A stretch of 64,000 nt of DNA from Parvibaculum sp. (GCF_019635935.1 NZ_JAHBYN010000001.1:868001-932000), one strand, 5' to 3'; positions 9,898 to 19,923 are shown, counted from the stretch's first letter. The notes: a model not told the origin generated them from the sequence alone. A program made the numbers and translations.

Positions 9898-10925
9898 GCC
9901 GCACCTCCCGTCGGCGACAGCCGGTCGAGCGCGGGCACGACGCGCAGGCCGAGCGCCGCGGTGTCGAGCGGCAGCACGGGCGCCGCCGTCCGTTCGGCCG
10001 CGCGCAGCTTCGCGGAGCGCGCGCGGGGATTTGCGTCGATTTCGGCGTCGGCGGCCTTGCGGGCCTTGTGCTCGATTTCGAGGAACGACGGGGCCGCCTC
10101 GTCGCGCTCCGGCATGTGGCGATTGGCGCGCCCGCCCCGGCCCGTCCGCGCGGTCAGGAAGCGTTTGACGGCGCGATCCTCGAGCGAATGGAAGGTGACG
10201 GCCGCGAGGCGTCCGCCCTCATGCAGCAGTTCTTCGGCGCCGGAAAGGCCGCGCGCCAGCTCACCAAGCTCGTCATTGACGAAAATCCTGAGCGCCTGGA
10301 AAGTCCGCGTCGCCGGGTGGATACGGTCCTGCGGCCGGCGGCCGATGACGCGCGCCACCGTTTCGGCGAGCTCGAGTGTCCGCTTGAATTCGGCCTGCGC
10401 GCGCGCCGCGACGATCGCCTTGGCCACCGCCCGCGCACGCTTTTCCTCGCCATAGACGGCGATGATGCGGGCGAGATCGCCCTCTTCGAAAGTATTGACC
10501 ACATCCGCGGCCGACGGCCCCTCGCCGCCCATCCGCATGTCGAGCGGTCCGTCCTGCTGGAACGAGAAACCGCGTTCGGCCTGGTCGAGCTGCATCGACG
10601 ATACGCCGAGATCGAGCACCACCCCGTCGACCGTTGCATGGCCGAGCGCCCGGACGAGCCGCACCATGTCGCCGAAGCAACCTTCGATCAGCGTCAGCCG
10701 TCCGACGAATTCGGTCGCGAGTTCGCGGCCGCGCAGGATCGCGCTCGGGTCGCGGTCGATCGCCAGCACCGCGCAATCGGCCGACCCGAGGATCGCCCGC
10801 GTATAACCGCCCGCGCCGAAAGTTCCGTCGACATAAATCCCGCCATCGCGCGGCCGGAGGACATCGAGGACATCGGCGAGCATCACCGGGATATGAGGGG
10901 CGCTGCTCCGGCCGCTGTCGCTCAT
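9894..10925 (-). CDS. rsmH: 16S rRNA (cytosine-1402-N4)-methyltransferase RsmH
   Basis: RsmH (MraW) methylates C1402 of 16S rRNA in the ribosomal P site. The 343-residue product has a family-typical N-terminus ([13 protein letters not shown]), a SAM-binding GTFGAGGYT loop, [19 protein letters not shown] and [14 protein letters not shown]. It overlaps mraZ and ftsL by 4 nt each. Confidence 0.96.
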   Translation of the reverse strand: MSDSGRSSAPHIPVMLADVLDVLRPRDGGIYVDGTFGAGGYTRAILGSADCAVLAIDRDPSAILRGRELATEFVGRLTLIEGCFGDMVRLVRALGHATVDGVVLDLGVSSMQLDQAERGFSFQQDGPLDMRMGGEGPSAADVVNTFEEGDLARIIAVYGEEKRARAVAKAIVAARAQAEFKRTLELAETVARVIGRRPQDRIHPATRTFQALRIFVNDELGELARGLSGAEELLHEGGRLAAVTFHSLEDRAVKRFLTARTGRGGRANRHMPERDEAAPSFLEIEHKARKAADAEIDANPRARSAKLRAAERTAAPVLPLDTAALGLRVVPALDRLSPTGGAA

Positions 10926-11395
10926 CGGCCGCCTCCATCGACAGGCGGCGGCGCCTTCAGCATGGCGCGGAAGTTCGGCACCTGCTTGCGCGCCTCGACG
11001 GTGAAAGCCGCATGGGCCTTCGGTTCCCAGATCTGAAACCGCTCGCCCGCGCCCACAAACACCGCCTCGTCGGTGATGCCGGCGAACTCGCGCAGGCTCT
11101 CCGGCAGAATGACGCGCCCGTCGGCGTCGAACATCAGCTCGGCGCTCTCGCCGTGCAGCACGGAAGCCAGCATGTCGCGCTCGGTCGAAAACGGGTCGAG
11201 CCGCGCCAGCATCTGGTCGATCGTCGCGGCAAAGGCTGGCCCGCAGCCTTCGATGAAGCGACCCTCGCTCAGCGGCGGAAAACAGATGATCCCGTTGAAG
11301 CCCTGCGCAACCGTCACGGCGCGAAACTTCGCGGGCACGGACACGCGACCCTTCGCATCGATCTTGTTCGTGAAACGCCCCCGGAACGACTCCAT
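10922..11395 (-). CDS. mraZ: Transcriptional regulator MraZ
   Basis: MraZ is the AbrB-fold DNA-binding regulator that heads dcw clusters and represses its own promoter in characterised bacteria. The 157-residue product has two SpoVT/AbrB-type repeats; the first begins [18 protein letters not shown], the second contains [14 protein letters not shown]. It is the first gene of the cluster, and phased TGGGA-like boxes sit 100-144 nt upstream. Confidence 0.95.
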   Translation of the reverse strand: MESFRGRFTNKIDAKGRVSVPAKFRAVTVAQGFNGIICFPPLSEGRFIEGCGPAFAATIDQMLARLDPFSTERDMLASVLHGESAELMFDADGRVILPESLREFAGITDEAVFVGAGERFQIWEPKAHAAFTVEARKQVPNFRAMLKAPPPVDGGGR

Positions 11396-11494
11396 CGGCC
11401 GACCTCTCCCCTCTCTCGGGCCGCCCCCTCCTGCCTGAGGGGACTTGTGCCCGTGGGACCGGCAGGCGCTTTACGGGCGCGCTCTGGCCTTATA

Positions 11495-11539
11495 CGGGAC
11501 ATCATGGGATACCATGGGATTTCATGGTCGTCAACGGGA
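11495..11539 (-). promoter_or_regulatory. Five 10-bp-phased MraZ-type boxes upstream of mraZ
   Basis: Five YGGGA-like pentamers lie exactly 10 bp apart on the plus strand: CGGGA at 11495, TGGGA at 11505, TGGGA at 11515, TGGTC at 11525 and CGGGA at 11535. Direct TGGGN repeats separated by 5 nt are the known MraZ operator in E. coli. They are read here on the strand opposite to mraZ transcription. A TTGACG that could act as a -35 (minus strand, 11532-11527) lies inside the array, which fits autorepression. Confidence 0.75.
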
Positions 11540-11591
11540 AAGCCTAGTATTTTCGCGGTTTTCCGCCCCATTTTGACCCGTCTGAACTGTC

Positions 11592-11606
11592 TTAACGGAC
11601 CGTTAA
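11592..11606 (-). promoter_or_regulatory. CtrA-type binding site (TTAA-N7-TTAA)
   Basis: The 15 bases form a perfect inverted repeat TTAACGG-A-CCGTTAA, which is also a full TTAA-N7-TTAA CtrA consensus. CtrA is the alphaproteobacterial cell-cycle regulator. The site lies about 200 nt upstream of mraZ, between the LexA-type box and the MraZ boxes. Binding is inferred from the match. Confidence 0.55.
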
Positions 11607-11623
11607 AACTGTCGATAACTTGA

Positions 11624-11638
11624 GAACATAGGAAGAAC
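11624..11638 (-). promoter_or_regulatory. LexA-type box (GTTC-N7-GTTC) upstream of mraZ
   Basis: On the minus strand the sequence reads GTTC, seven bases, GTTC, the direct-repeat SOS box of alphaproteobacteria. It lies 229-243 nt upstream of the mraZ ATG. A second copy with a similar core stands upstream of the gene at 50958-51305. SOS control of the dcw cluster is inference. Confidence 0.5.
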
Positions 11639-11722
11639 ATATGTATTGGCCGCAAGTCGGCATCCGGCAGCCGTGGCGGCGGGGGGTTGCGACAATTGGA
11701 AGATAGATTTTTGGAAGAGAGT

Positions 11723-12095
<373 letters not shown>

Positions 12096-12198
12096 TTGAA
12101 TGAGATGAGCCTGAAAATCGTCCGCGTCAAGACGCTTGCGGATTGCCCGCGCGATACCGACATTGCCCCTAACGACAATCCACACATGGGAGAACGCG

Positions 12199-13161
12199 AT
12201 GAAGGCCGCTGTCTATTACGAAAACGGTCCGCCCTCGGTATTGAAATACGAGGACGTGCCCGATCCGCAATGCCTGCCGCAAGGCATCGTCATCAAGGTC
12301 GAGGCGGTCAGCATCGAAGGCGGCGACACGCTGAACCGCGCCGGCGGCGAACTGGCGAGTGTGCCGCATATCGTCGGCTATCAGGCGGCTGGAACGATCA
12401 TCGAGGTCGGCGCAGAGGTCACGCATCTCAAACCCGGCCAGCGCGTGACGACGGTCAACATGCACGGCTCGCATGCCGAACTTCGTTCGGTGTTCGCGCG
12501 CACGGCATGGGCGATCCCCGACAACATGGATATCAAGGTGGCGTCCGCCATTCCCGTTCCCTTCGGCACCGCGCATGATTGCCTGTTCGAGTTCGGCCGC
12601 TTGAAGGCCGGCGAAACGGTGCTCGTGCAGGCAGGTGCCGGCGCCGTCGGCCTCGCCGCGATCCAGCTTGCGAAAAAAGCCGGCGCCACGGTCATCGCAA
12701 CGGCGTCGAGCGACGACAGGCTCGAAGGCCTGAAGCAATACGGCATGGACCACGGCATCAACTACCGCACGCAGGATCTCGTCGCCGAAGCGAAGCGGCT
12801 CACCGACAACAAGGGCGTCGATCTCGTCGTCGATCCGGTCGGCGGCTCGACGCTGCAGAAATCGATCCTGTCGCTCGGCTATCGCGGCCGCATTTCGATG
12901 GTCGGCCGCGCCGGCCGCGAAGACATGCGCGTCGATGTAACGACGATGATGGGTGGCAACCAGTCGCTGTCGGGCGTCTTCCTCGGCGCCGAAATCTTCA
13001 CCGACCGCGTCCACGACAACATCCAGAAACTGATCGGCGACATCGCGAAGGGCGAGCTGAAAGTCGTGCTCGACAAATCCTTCGCGCTGAAGGACGCGGC
13101 GGCGGCACACGAATATATCGAGAGCCGCAAGGCCTTCGGTCGCGTGACGTTGATCCCCTAA
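12199..13161 (+). CDS. Zinc-independent alcohol dehydrogenase / NADPH:quinone oxidoreductase family protein
   Basis: The 320-residue MDR-family protein has a GroES-like N-terminal domain and a Rossmann domain with AGAGAVGLAAIQLAK (cofactor loop). It lacks the Cys/His zinc ligands of alcohol dehydrogenases, pointing to the quinone-reductase (QOR) branch that reduces quinones or enones with NADPH. The ATG at 12199 is preferred because GGGAGA lies 6 nt upstream. Its stop codon overlaps that of the convergent amidase gene (13158-13161). The substrate is unknown. Confidence 0.85.
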   Translation: MKAAVYYENGPPSVLKYEDVPDPQCLPQGIVIKVEAVSIEGGDTLNRAGGELASVPHIVGYQAAGTIIEVGAEVTHLKPGQRVTTVNMHGSHAELRSVFARTAWAIPDNMDIKVASAIPVPFGTAHDCLFEFGRLKAGETVLVQAGAGAVGLAAIQLAKKAGATVIATASSDDRLEGLKQYGMDHGINYRTQDLVAEAKRLTDNKGVDLVVDPVGGSTLQKSILSLGYRGRISMVGRAGREDMRVDVTTMMGGNQSLSGVFLGAEIFTDRVHDNIQKLIGDIAKGELKVVLDKSFALKDAAAAHEYIESRKAFGRVTLIP

Positions 13162-13901
13162 GCGGCGGCCTTCGCGGCCTCGACGAGACGGCGAAGGGTG
13201 GCGACGGTCGAAAGATCCGCCACCCCGTCGACCTTCGCGGGCCGGAAATGCCGCTGGAAGGCGGTGACGACATCTTGCGTCGCCGCATCGTAATGGCCGA
13301 GCACTTCGAGCCCGTAGCCATAACTGGCAAGCATGAATTGAAACTCGGCCACCGTGTCGCCGCGATCGCCGGGCGCCAGCGACGGCCCCTCGACGATCGG
13401 CTCCGGCGCGACCCAGAGCCCGATACCGGCGCGCGCCAGACGCGCCCAGTCGAACCATTCGCCGGGATCGGCCTTGCGCCCCGGCGCAATGTCCGAATGG
13501 CCGAGCACGCGCGCCGGCGGGATCGGATGGCGCGAAAGAATGTCGAGACAAAGCGCTTCGACCGCCGCCATCTGCACATCCGGATAGGGCGGCGATCCAA
13601 AATCATGCCCGCCATTTGCGATCTCGATGCCAATGGAACGGCCGTTGATGTCGCTCTCGCCCGCCCACCGGCCGACACCCGCATGCCAGGCGCGCAAATC
13701 TTCGGGCACCATGCGCGTGACGCGCCCGCCTTCGTCGACGAAATAATGCGCCGACACTTTCGCGTCCGCGTCGCATAGCCGGTCGAGCGCGGCTTCGGCG
13801 CTCGCCATGCCCGTGTAGTGCAGCAGCAGAATATCGACCGCGCATCCGTCCGGACGCGCGTTGAAATTCGGCGAGGATCGTTCGTCGCAGGAAAATGTCA
13901 T
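13158..13901 (-). CDS. N-acetylmuramoyl-L-alanine amidase with peptidoglycan-binding domain (AmiD-type)
   Basis: The 247-residue product contains an Amidase_2 domain (about residues 20-165) with zinc-ligand histidines in LLLHYTG and GHSDIAPGRKADPG, then a PG_binding_1 domain (about 178-240). Such enzymes cleave the MurNAc-L-Ala bond of muropeptides or murein. No clear signal peptide is visible at the N-terminus, so a role in cytoplasmic muropeptide recycling is possible. Its ATG overlaps the TGA of the upstream transporter gene by 1 nt, so the two are probably cotranscribed. Confidence 0.88.
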   Translation of the reverse strand: MTFSCDERSSPNFNARPDGCAVDILLLHYTGMASAEAALDRLCDADAKVSAHYFVDEGGRVTRMVPEDLRAWHAGVGRWAGESDINGRSIGIEIANGGHDFGSPPYPDVQMAAVEALCLDILSRHPIPPARVLGHSDIAPGRKADPGEWFDWARLARAGIGLWVAPEPIVEGPSLAPGDRGDTVAEFQFMLASYGYGLEVLGHYDAATQDVVTAFQRHFRPAKVDGVADLSTVATLRRLVEAAKAAA

Positions 13902-14767
13902 CAGGGGCCGGTATCCACAATCCGCTTCTGGCGTATCGACACGATCAGAACGCCGGTCAAGGCGATGAGCGCGCCGACAAGCATACGCTCCGTCAGGACT
14001 TCGCCAAGCAGGGTGACGGCGAAAAATACCGTAAAGATCGGCGCCAGCAGCGTCAGCGGCGCGGTTTGCGTCACCTCATAACGTTGCAACAGGTAGTAGA
14101 TGCCTGCGTGACCGACCAGGCTGGAGGCAAAGGCGACATAGAAGACGCCGGCCCACTCCATCAGATTCGCATCGAGTAACGCCGCGATCTGCCCCTGCTC
14201 GACCGCGAGCGACGCGGCGATCATCAGCGGCGCGGCCGCCAGCGCCACCCATGCCTGCATTTCGAAGACGCCGACATTCCGGATCTGGCGCTGATAGATC
14301 GTGCCGATGGAACCGACCAACGCCGAGGCGACGACGAACAGCAGCCCGTCGATATAGGTGAAGACCGCCGGATCGAAACTGATTACCATGACGCCGGAGA
14401 ACGAAAGGATGATGCCGAGCCAGCGCCGCCAATGCACCTGCTCCTTCAGAAAGACGATCGACATGATGGTGGCGAACGGCACGCCGAGCTGGCTGGTGAC
14501 GGCAACGACGGAAGCAGTGGACAAGGACAGACCGACAAAGAACAGACCGAAGCCGACCGGGCCCGCGCATAGCGCGATGATGATGACTTCCTTCATCCGT
14601 CCACGATGGATTTTCAGGAACGGAAACAGCACCATCACGATCAGCGTGAAGCGCAGCGCCGCGAAAAGCAGCGGCGGGAAATGGTCGAGCGACACCTTGG
14701 CCGCGATCAGCGCGAAGCCCCAGATGAAGTTGATGAGGACCATGAAGCCCAGATGGAGGGGTGTCAT
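13901..14767 (-). CDS. EamA/DMT-superfamily membrane transporter
   Basis: The 288-residue protein consists of about ten hydrophobic segments in two EamA repeats, the fold of drug/metabolite exporters. The substrate cannot be read from the sequence. It is the first gene before the amidase gene and overlaps it by 1 nt. A Pho-box-like array lies 96-135 nt upstream of the start, although in the orientation that reads away from this gene. Confidence 0.85.
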   Translation of the reverse strand: MTPLHLGFMVLINFIWGFALIAAKVSLDHFPPLLFAALRFTLIVMVLFPFLKIHRGRMKEVIIIALCAGPVGFGLFFVGLSLSTASVVAVTSQLGVPFATIMSIVFLKEQVHWRRWLGIILSFSGVMVISFDPAVFTYIDGLLFVVASALVGSIGTIYQRQIRNVGVFEMQAWVALAAAPLMIAASLAVEQGQIAALLDANLMEWAGVFYVAFASSLVGHAGIYYLLQRYEVTQTAPLTLLAPIFTVFFAVTLLGEVLTERMLVGALIALTGVLIVSIRQKRIVDTGP

Positions 14768-14862
14768 CGCAAATCCATGCCTTCGGAGCGCCGTCAGGCC
14801 GGCGCCCTGCGGGCGTTGTTAGCGCAGGCGCAAGGCCGCGCATAGGGCCGATTCGGCCCCGA

Positions 14863-14902
14863 CTGTCATCGATCTGTCACTGAACTGTCAAAAAACTGTC
14901 AC
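14863..14902 (+). promoter_or_regulatory. Tandem Pho-box-like array (four CTGTCA repeats, 11-bp period)
   Basis: TGTCA occurs at 14864, 14875, 14886 and 14897, exactly 11 bp apart, each preceded by C. This equals two overlapping Pho boxes (consensus CTGTCATAWAWCTGTCAY), the PhoB-binding element of phosphate starvation. Forward orientation faces the 14903-15044 gap, which has no recognisable gene; the EamA gene lies behind it. The gap holds three TTTTCCCG repeats at 14932, 14945 and 14959. The regulated target is uncertain. Confidence 0.65.
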
Positions 14903-14931
14903 ATGCAGCACAGCGGCAAATTTTTGGTGCG

Positions 14932-14966
14932 TTTTCCCGACCCGTTTTCCCGGGACAATTTTCCCG
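14932..14966 (+). repeat. Three direct TTTTCCCG repeats
   Basis: TTTTCCCG starts at 14932, 14945 and 14959 (13- and 14-bp steps), directly downstream of the Pho-box-like array in a gene-free gap. The spacing suggests a phased protein-binding site, but no regulator is recognised. The rest of 14903-15044 shows no coding sequence or terminator. Confidence 0.5.
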
Positions 14967-15044
14967 AAAAAAAGATATCCCCGCTTTGCAGGCGGTCCCG
15001 CCCGGATTCCGGCGGCGGCCCTTTACTTCAACTATACTTGCGGC

Positions 15045-15755
15045 TCAAACGGCGATGCCCCGCGCCTTCACGATCCGGTCATAGGCGACATTGATCGCCG
15101 AGAGCTTCTCGTTGGCGATGGTGACAAGCTCCTTCGGCACGCCGCGCGCGATCAGCATGTCGGGGTGATTCTCCCGGACCAGACGCCGATAGGCCTTTTT
15201 GAGGTCATCGTTCGAAATGTCGGGCGTGATGCCGAGCACCAGATAGGGATCGCCCTTCTCGTGGCCGAGATGGCTGGCGCGGATGCGCGCGAACTCGATT
15301 TCCGAAAAGCCGAAAATATCGGCGACCGTGCGCAGATATTCGAGCTCCTGCGGATGGACATAGCCGTCCGCCTTGGCGATGTGAAAGAGCGCATCGAGTA
15401 CGTCTTCCAGCACAGCGGGCTTGTTCGCATAGATGCGCGCCACCTGCGCCGCATAGGCCTCGAAACCGGCGACATCCTGCTGGGCGATGCGGTAGACGCG
15501 CTCGACATTGCGCGCCTCGCCGGGCGGCACATGAAAAATTTCCTCGAAAGCGCGCACTTCCGCGTCGCTGACCTCGCCATCGGCCTTGGCCATCTTGGCC
15601 GAGAGCGCGATGAGGGCGATCGTGAACACGACTTCGCCGTCCTGGAGTGCGCGGTCGATGACGATATGTCCGGCGACCGCGCCCAGAAGCGCGCCAAGAG
15701 GCCCACCGACGGCCAATCCGACGCCGGCGCCCGCGATTTTTCCCCAAATCGACAT
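15045..15755 (-). CDS. TerB/DnaJ-domain protein (DjlA-like)
   Basis: The 236-residue product starts with a glycine-rich hydrophobic segment ([20 protein letters not shown]), then a TerB-like helical domain (about 50-160, with [17 protein letters not shown]) and a C-terminal J domain with the HPD tripeptide (RENHPDM). This is the architecture of DjlA-type membrane-anchored DnaK co-chaperones. The ATG at 15755 was chosen because upstream in-frame sequence runs into the promoter region of the divergent oxoprolinase gene and has no protein character. Confidence 0.85.
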   Translation of the reverse strand: MSIWGKIAGAGVGLAVGGPLGALLGAVAGHIVIDRALQDGEVVFTIALIALSAKMAKADGEVSDAEVRAFEEIFHVPPGEARNVERVYRIAQQDVAGFEAYAAQVARIYANKPAVLEDVLDALFHIAKADGYVHPQELEYLRTVADIFGFSEIEFARIRASHLGHEKGDPYLVLGITPDISNDDLKKAYRRLVRENHPDMLIARGVPKELVTIANEKLSAINVAYDRIVKARGIAV

Positions 15756-15897
15756 GGGCGCCAGCTTAGGATGTTTCGCAGGCCTTCGCATCTGCGAAAT
15801 GCGAGGGACACCTTGCGGAAATTGCGGGGTAAGCCCCGAAAACAGCTCCTTGCCTTTCCGTTTCCGCCCGGCCGGGGCCTGTGGCAGGTTGCACCGC

Positions 15898-18800
15898 ATG
15901 ACGGACATCGACATGCCCGACAACCGATGGGATTTCTGGATCGACCGGGGCGGCACCTTCACCGACATCCTTGGCCGCGCGCCGGACGGCCGCCTGACGG
16001 CAAGGAAGCTGCTCTCCGAGAACCCGGAGCACTACGAGGATGCGGCGCTGCAGGGCATTCGCGACCTGCTGGGCGTGGCGGCGGGCGCAGCCTTGCCGGC
16101 CGGCCGCATCGGCGCGGTCAAGATGGGAACGACGGTCGCGACCAATGCGCTGCTCGAACGCAAGGGCGAGCGCACGCTCTTCCTGACCACGCGCGGCTTT
16201 GCCGATGCACTCGCCATCGGCTATCAGGCCCGGCCGCATCTCTTCCGGCTGAAGATCGAAAAGCCCGAACTTCTCTACGCGCGCGTCGCGGAGGTCGGAG
16301 AGCGCGTCACCGCCGAAGGCGAGGTGCTGGCGCCGCTGGACCGCGACGGGACACGCGCCGAATTGCAAGCGGCATTTAAGGCGGGCATTCGCGCCGTCGC
16401 AATCTGCTTCATGCATGGCTACCGCTACCCGGCGCATGAAAACGAGGCCGCCGCCATCGCGCGCGAAACCGGCTTCACGCAGGTTTCGGTGGGCCACAAG
16501 GCGAGCCCGCTGATCAAATTCGTCGCGCGCGGCGACACGACGGTCGTCGACGCCTATCTCTCGCCCTTGCTGCGCCACTATGTCGATGGCGTGGCGCGCG
16601 AGATCGGCGCCGACGACAAGGAAACGCGGCTTTTCTTCATGCAGTCGTCGGGCGCGTTGACCGACGCGGCATTGTTCGAGGGCAAGGACGCAATCCTGTC
16701 CGGCCCTGCGGGTGGCGTGGTCGGCGCGGCGGCGACGGCGGCGGAAGCGGGGTTTACCCGCGTCATCGGCTTCGACATGGGCGGCACCTCGACCGACGTG
16801 TCGCATTTCGGCGGCGAATACGAACGGAGCTTCGAGACCGAGGTTGCGGGCGTACGCATGCGCGTGCCGATGATGCGCATTCACACGGTGGCGGCCGGCG
16901 GCGGCTCGATCCTCCATTATGAAGACGGACGCTTTCAAGTGGGTCCGGACTCGGCGAGCGCCAACCCCGGCCCCGCCTGCTACCGGCGCGGTGGGCCGCT
17001 GGCCGTCACCGACGCCAATGTGATGCTGGGGAAACTGCAACCCGATCTCTTCCCGCCGATCTTCGGCCCAGCGCAAAACGAGCCGCTGGACGCCGATGCG
17101 GTGCGCAAACGCTTTGCCGAGCTTGCCGCACGCATCGGCGGACGAACGCCGGAAGAAGTGGCCGAAGGTTTTCTGCGCGTCGCCGTCGAAAACATGGCCA
17201 ACGCCATCAAGAAAATTTCGGTGGAACGCGGCCATGACGTGACGGCCTATACGCTTTCCTGTTTCGGCGGCGCCGGCGGCCAGCATGCCTGCCTCGTTGC
17301 GGGTGCGCTGGGCATGAAGACCATACATATTCATCCTTTCTCGGGCCTGCTGTCGGCCTATGGCATCGGTCTGGCGCGCATTGCCGCCACGCAGGCGCGC
17401 GCCGTGATTCAGCCCTTCGACGAAGAATTGGCGGCGGAACTCGACGGGACGATTGCCGAACTGACCGGGGACGTGCTGGCGGAACTCGCGGCGCAGGGCG
17501 TCGATACGGCACGCGCGAACATGCGGACGATCCTGCATCTGCGCTATGACGGCAGCGACACGACGCTGCCGTCCGACTTCACGGATCGCGACCGGCAGGC
17601 CGCCATCGAACATTTCGAGGCGGCGCATCGCGCGCAATTCGGTTTCAGTTTCGAGGGCCGGACCGTCATGTTGGAAGCGGTTGAAGTATCCGCCGAAGAC
17701 GCGAGCCGCCCGCACCGCGAGAACGAGAATCCGGCGCGGGCAAGCGGCGCGCCCGAACCGCATGACAGGCGGCGCATCCATACCGGCGGCGAATGGCGCG
17801 CGGCAAACATCTATATGCGGTCGGCGCTGACGGCCGGCCATGAAATGAACGGGCCCGCGATTATCGTCGAGCCGAACCAGACAATCGTCATCGAGCCCGG
17901 CTGGCGCGCCGAGGTGACGGCGAAGGATCACATCGTGATGCGCCGGGTCGAGCCCCTGCCCGTACGCACGGCCATCGGCACCGGCGCCGATCCGGTGATG
18001 CTCGAGATTTTCAACAACCGCTTCATGTCGATTGCCGAACAGATGGGCGCGGCGCTGCAGAACACGGCCTCGTCGGTCAACATCAAGGAGCGGCTGGATT
18101 TTTCCTGCGCGGTTTTCGACCGCGCGGGCGGCCTCGTGTCGAACGCGCCGCATATGCCGGTGCATCTGGGCTCGATGGGCGCCAGCGTGCGCGCCGTGAT
18201 CGAACAGAACCCCGATATGGGCTCCGGCGACGTCTTCGTGCTGAATGCGCCTTACAATGGCGGCACGCATCTGCCGGACGTGACGGTCGTTGCGCCGGTT
18301 TACGACGCGGCGAATGAGACCCGGCTCTTCTATGTCGCGGCGCGCGGCCACCATGCCGATATCGGCGGCATTACGCCGGGCTCGATGCCCGCGCATTCGC
18401 GCAATGTCGAGGAAGAAGGCGTGCTGATCGACAATTTCCGCATTGTCGAGCGCGGGCGCCTGCGTGAAGAAGAGCTGCGCCGCCTGCTGACAGGCGGCAA
18501 ATATCCGGCGCGCAATCCCGAACAGAACATCGCCGATCTCCGCGCCCAGATCGCGGCTTGCGAAAAAGGCGCGCGGGAATTGCGCCGCATGGTCGCCGAA
18601 TTCGGGCTCGATGTCGTCGAGGCCTACATGACCCATGTGCAGGACAATGCCGAGGAAAATGTGCGCCGCGTGATCGGCCGGCTGAAGGAAGCAAGCTTCG
18701 AACAGAAGATGGACGACGGCTCGGTCATTCGCGTGGCCGTCAGCGTCGACCGCGAGGCCCGCACCGCGCGGATCGACTTCACCGGCACAAGCGCCGAACG

Positions 18801-19512
18801 CGCCACCAATCTCAACGCGCCGTCCGCCGTCGCCCGCGCCGCTGTGCTCTATGTTTTCCGCTGCATGGTGGATGACGACATTCCGCTCAACGAAGGTTGC
18901 CTGAAGCCCATCGAGATCGTCATTCCCGAAGGCTCGATGCTCGCGCCCCGCTATCCCGCCGCCGTCGTCGGCGGCAATGTCGAGACGAGCCAGGCGGTGA
19001 CGGACGCGCTCTTTGCCGCTTTCGGCGCGATGGCCTCGGCGCAGGGCACGATGAACAATTTGACCTTCGGCAACGACCGCCACCAGTATTACGAGACGAT
19101 TGCCGGCGGCGCGGGCGCCGGCCCCGATTTCAACGGCGCCGACGCCGTGCAGACGCATATGACGAATTCGCGGCTGACCGACCCGGAAGTTCTCGAATGG
19201 CGCTTCCCGGTGCTGCTCGAAGAGTTTTCCATCCGCCGCGGCTCGGGCGGCAACGGCAAACACAAAGGTGGCGACGGCGCGGTGCGCGTCATCCGCTTCC
19301 GCGAAAAGATGAGCCTGTCGATCCTTTCGACGCGCCGCGTCGTTGCGCCTTTCGGATTGATGGGCGGCGAGGACGCGGCGACGGGCGAGAATTATATCCG
19401 CCGCGCCAGCGGCGCGATGGAACGGCTCGACGGTTCGGCGCAAGCCGAACTCGACGCCGGCGATGCGGTGATCGTCAGGACGCCGGGCGGCGGCGGCTTC
19501 GGCAAAGGCTGA
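15898..19512 (+). CDS. 5-oxoprolinase / hydantoinase, fused HyuA-HyuB protein
   Basis: The 1204-residue product joins a HyuA-type ATP-binding part (about 1-690; [27 protein letters not shown]-like [13 protein letters not shown]) to a HyuB part (about 700-1204; [35 protein letters not shown]). The fused length is that of ATP-dependent 5-oxoprolinase, which opens 5-oxo-L-proline to glutamate, but hydantoinases and acetophenone-type carboxylases share the fold. It is divergent from the DnaJ-like gene. The first ATG (15898) fits the family N-terminus. Confidence 0.88.
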   Translation: MTDIDMPDNRWDFWIDRGGTFTDILGRAPDGRLTARKLLSENPEHYEDAALQGIRDLLGVAAGAALPAGRIGAVKMGTTVATNALLERKGERTLFLTTRGFADALAIGYQARPHLFRLKIEKPELLYARVAEVGERVTAEGEVLAPLDRDGTRAELQAAFKAGIRAVAICFMHGYRYPAHENEAAAIARETGFTQVSVGHKASPLIKFVARGDTTVVDAYLSPLLRHYVDGVAREIGADDKETRLFFMQSSGALTDAALFEGKDAILSGPAGGVVGAAATAAEAGFTRVIGFDMGGTSTDVSHFGGEYERSFETEVAGVRMRVPMMRIHTVAAGGGSILHYEDGRFQVGPDSASANPGPACYRRGGPLAVTDANVMLGKLQPDLFPPIFGPAQNEPLDADAVRKRFAELAARIGGRTPEEVAEGFLRVAVENMANAIKKISVERGHDVTAYTLSCFGGAGGQHACLVAGALGMKTIHIHPFSGLLSAYGIGLARIAATQARAVIQPFDEELAAELDGTIAELTGDVLAELAAQGVDTARANMRTILHLRYDGSDTTLPSDFTDRDRQAAIEHFEAAHRAQFGFSFEGRTVMLEAVEVSAEDASRPHRENENPARASGAPEPHDRRRIHTGGEWRAANIYMRSALTAGHEMNGPAIIVEPNQTIVIEPGWRAEVTAKDHIVMRRVEPLPVRTAIGTGADPVMLEIFNNRFMSIAEQMGAALQNTASSVNIKERLDFSCAVFDRAGGLVSNAPHMPVHLGSMGASVRAVIEQNPDMGSGDVFVLNAPYNGGTHLPDVTVVAPVYDAANETRLFYVAARGHHADIGGITPGSMPAHSRNVEEEGVLIDNFRIVERGRLREEELRRLLTGGKYPARNPEQNIADLRAQIAACEKGARELRRMVAEFGLDVVEAYMTHVQDNAEENVRRVIGRLKEASFEQKMDDGSVIRVAVSVDREARTARIDFTGTSAERATNLNAPSAVARAAVLYVFRCMVDDDIPLNEGCLKPIEIVIPEGSMLAPRYPAAVVGGNVETSQAVTDALFAAFGAMASAQGTMNNLTFGNDRHQYYETIAGGAGAGPDFNGADAVQTHMTNSRLTDPEVLEWRFPVLLEEFSIRRGSGGNGKHKGGDGAVRVIRFREKMSLSILSTRRVVAPFGLMGGEDAATGENYIRRASGAMERLDGSAQAELDAGDAVIVRTPGGGGFGKG

Positions 19513-19764
19513 AATTCGCCGGCGCCCGATCGCCGCGATGCACCGGCGCCGCACGGGCAACATCCAATGGCCGCAATTAATGAGTCGGCGATAAAAAACC
19601 GGATTTTTATCCAAAACGGATTCCGTGGCCGGTTTCAAGGCGTTGGCGACCGAAGTTCATACGCCTCGATTTCATGTTGCGGCGCAGCCACGAAACCGCT
19701 TGCGAAAGGTCATGTTTTTGCCCGAGAGTCCCCCTCCACCCACGACGATTGAGTGGAGGCTGAA

Positions 19765-19845
19765 ATGCTGACGATGAAAGTCGGGTATCTGGCTACTGGT
19801 ATGGCGTTTCTGTTCGTCGGTGCCGTGACAATGGGCCTGATCTGA
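19765..19845 (+). CDS. 26-residue membrane peptide
   Basis: A GGAGG sequence 4 nt before an ATG opens a 26-codon frame whose product is almost wholly hydrophobic (KVGYLATGMAFLFVGAVT in the middle), enough for one membrane span. It ends in TGA and is followed 38 nt later by a strong intrinsic terminator. No family is recognised. The strong ribosome site plus dedicated terminator argue for a real transcript, whether or not the peptide is the functional product. Confidence 0.45.
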   Translation: MLTMKVGYLATGMAFLFVGAVTMGLI

Positions 19846-19883
19846 CGAGACCGGCCCGGAAGATAACCCCCCAAAAGAGCTCC

Positions 19884-19918
19884 GAGGGCGCGTCCGCAAG
19901 ACGCGCCCTCTTCATTTT
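19884..19918 (+). terminator. Intrinsic terminator, 11-bp perfect stem
   Basis: GAGGGCGCGTC (19884-19894) pairs perfectly with GACGCGCCCTC (19900-19910) around a 5-nt loop and is followed by TTCATTTT. It ends the transcript of the 26-aa peptide and lies just beyond the stop of the opposing CMD-family gene at 19924. The minus-strand side also has an A/T-rich flank (AAAAG read as CTTTT), so it may work in both directions. Confidence 0.85.
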
Positions 19919-19923
19919 GGATG

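Noticed and set aside
14903-15094. 63-codon plus-strand frame downstream of the Pho-box array
   Set aside because: Its 3' half is antisense to the DnaJ-like gene and it has no ribosome site; a non-coding transcript is more plausible than this peptide.
15766-19638. A 1290-codon open frame antisense to the oxoprolinase gene
   Set aside because: It is Arg/His-rich shadow sequence caused by high GC at third positions; it has no protein motifs and lies opposite a clear enzyme gene.
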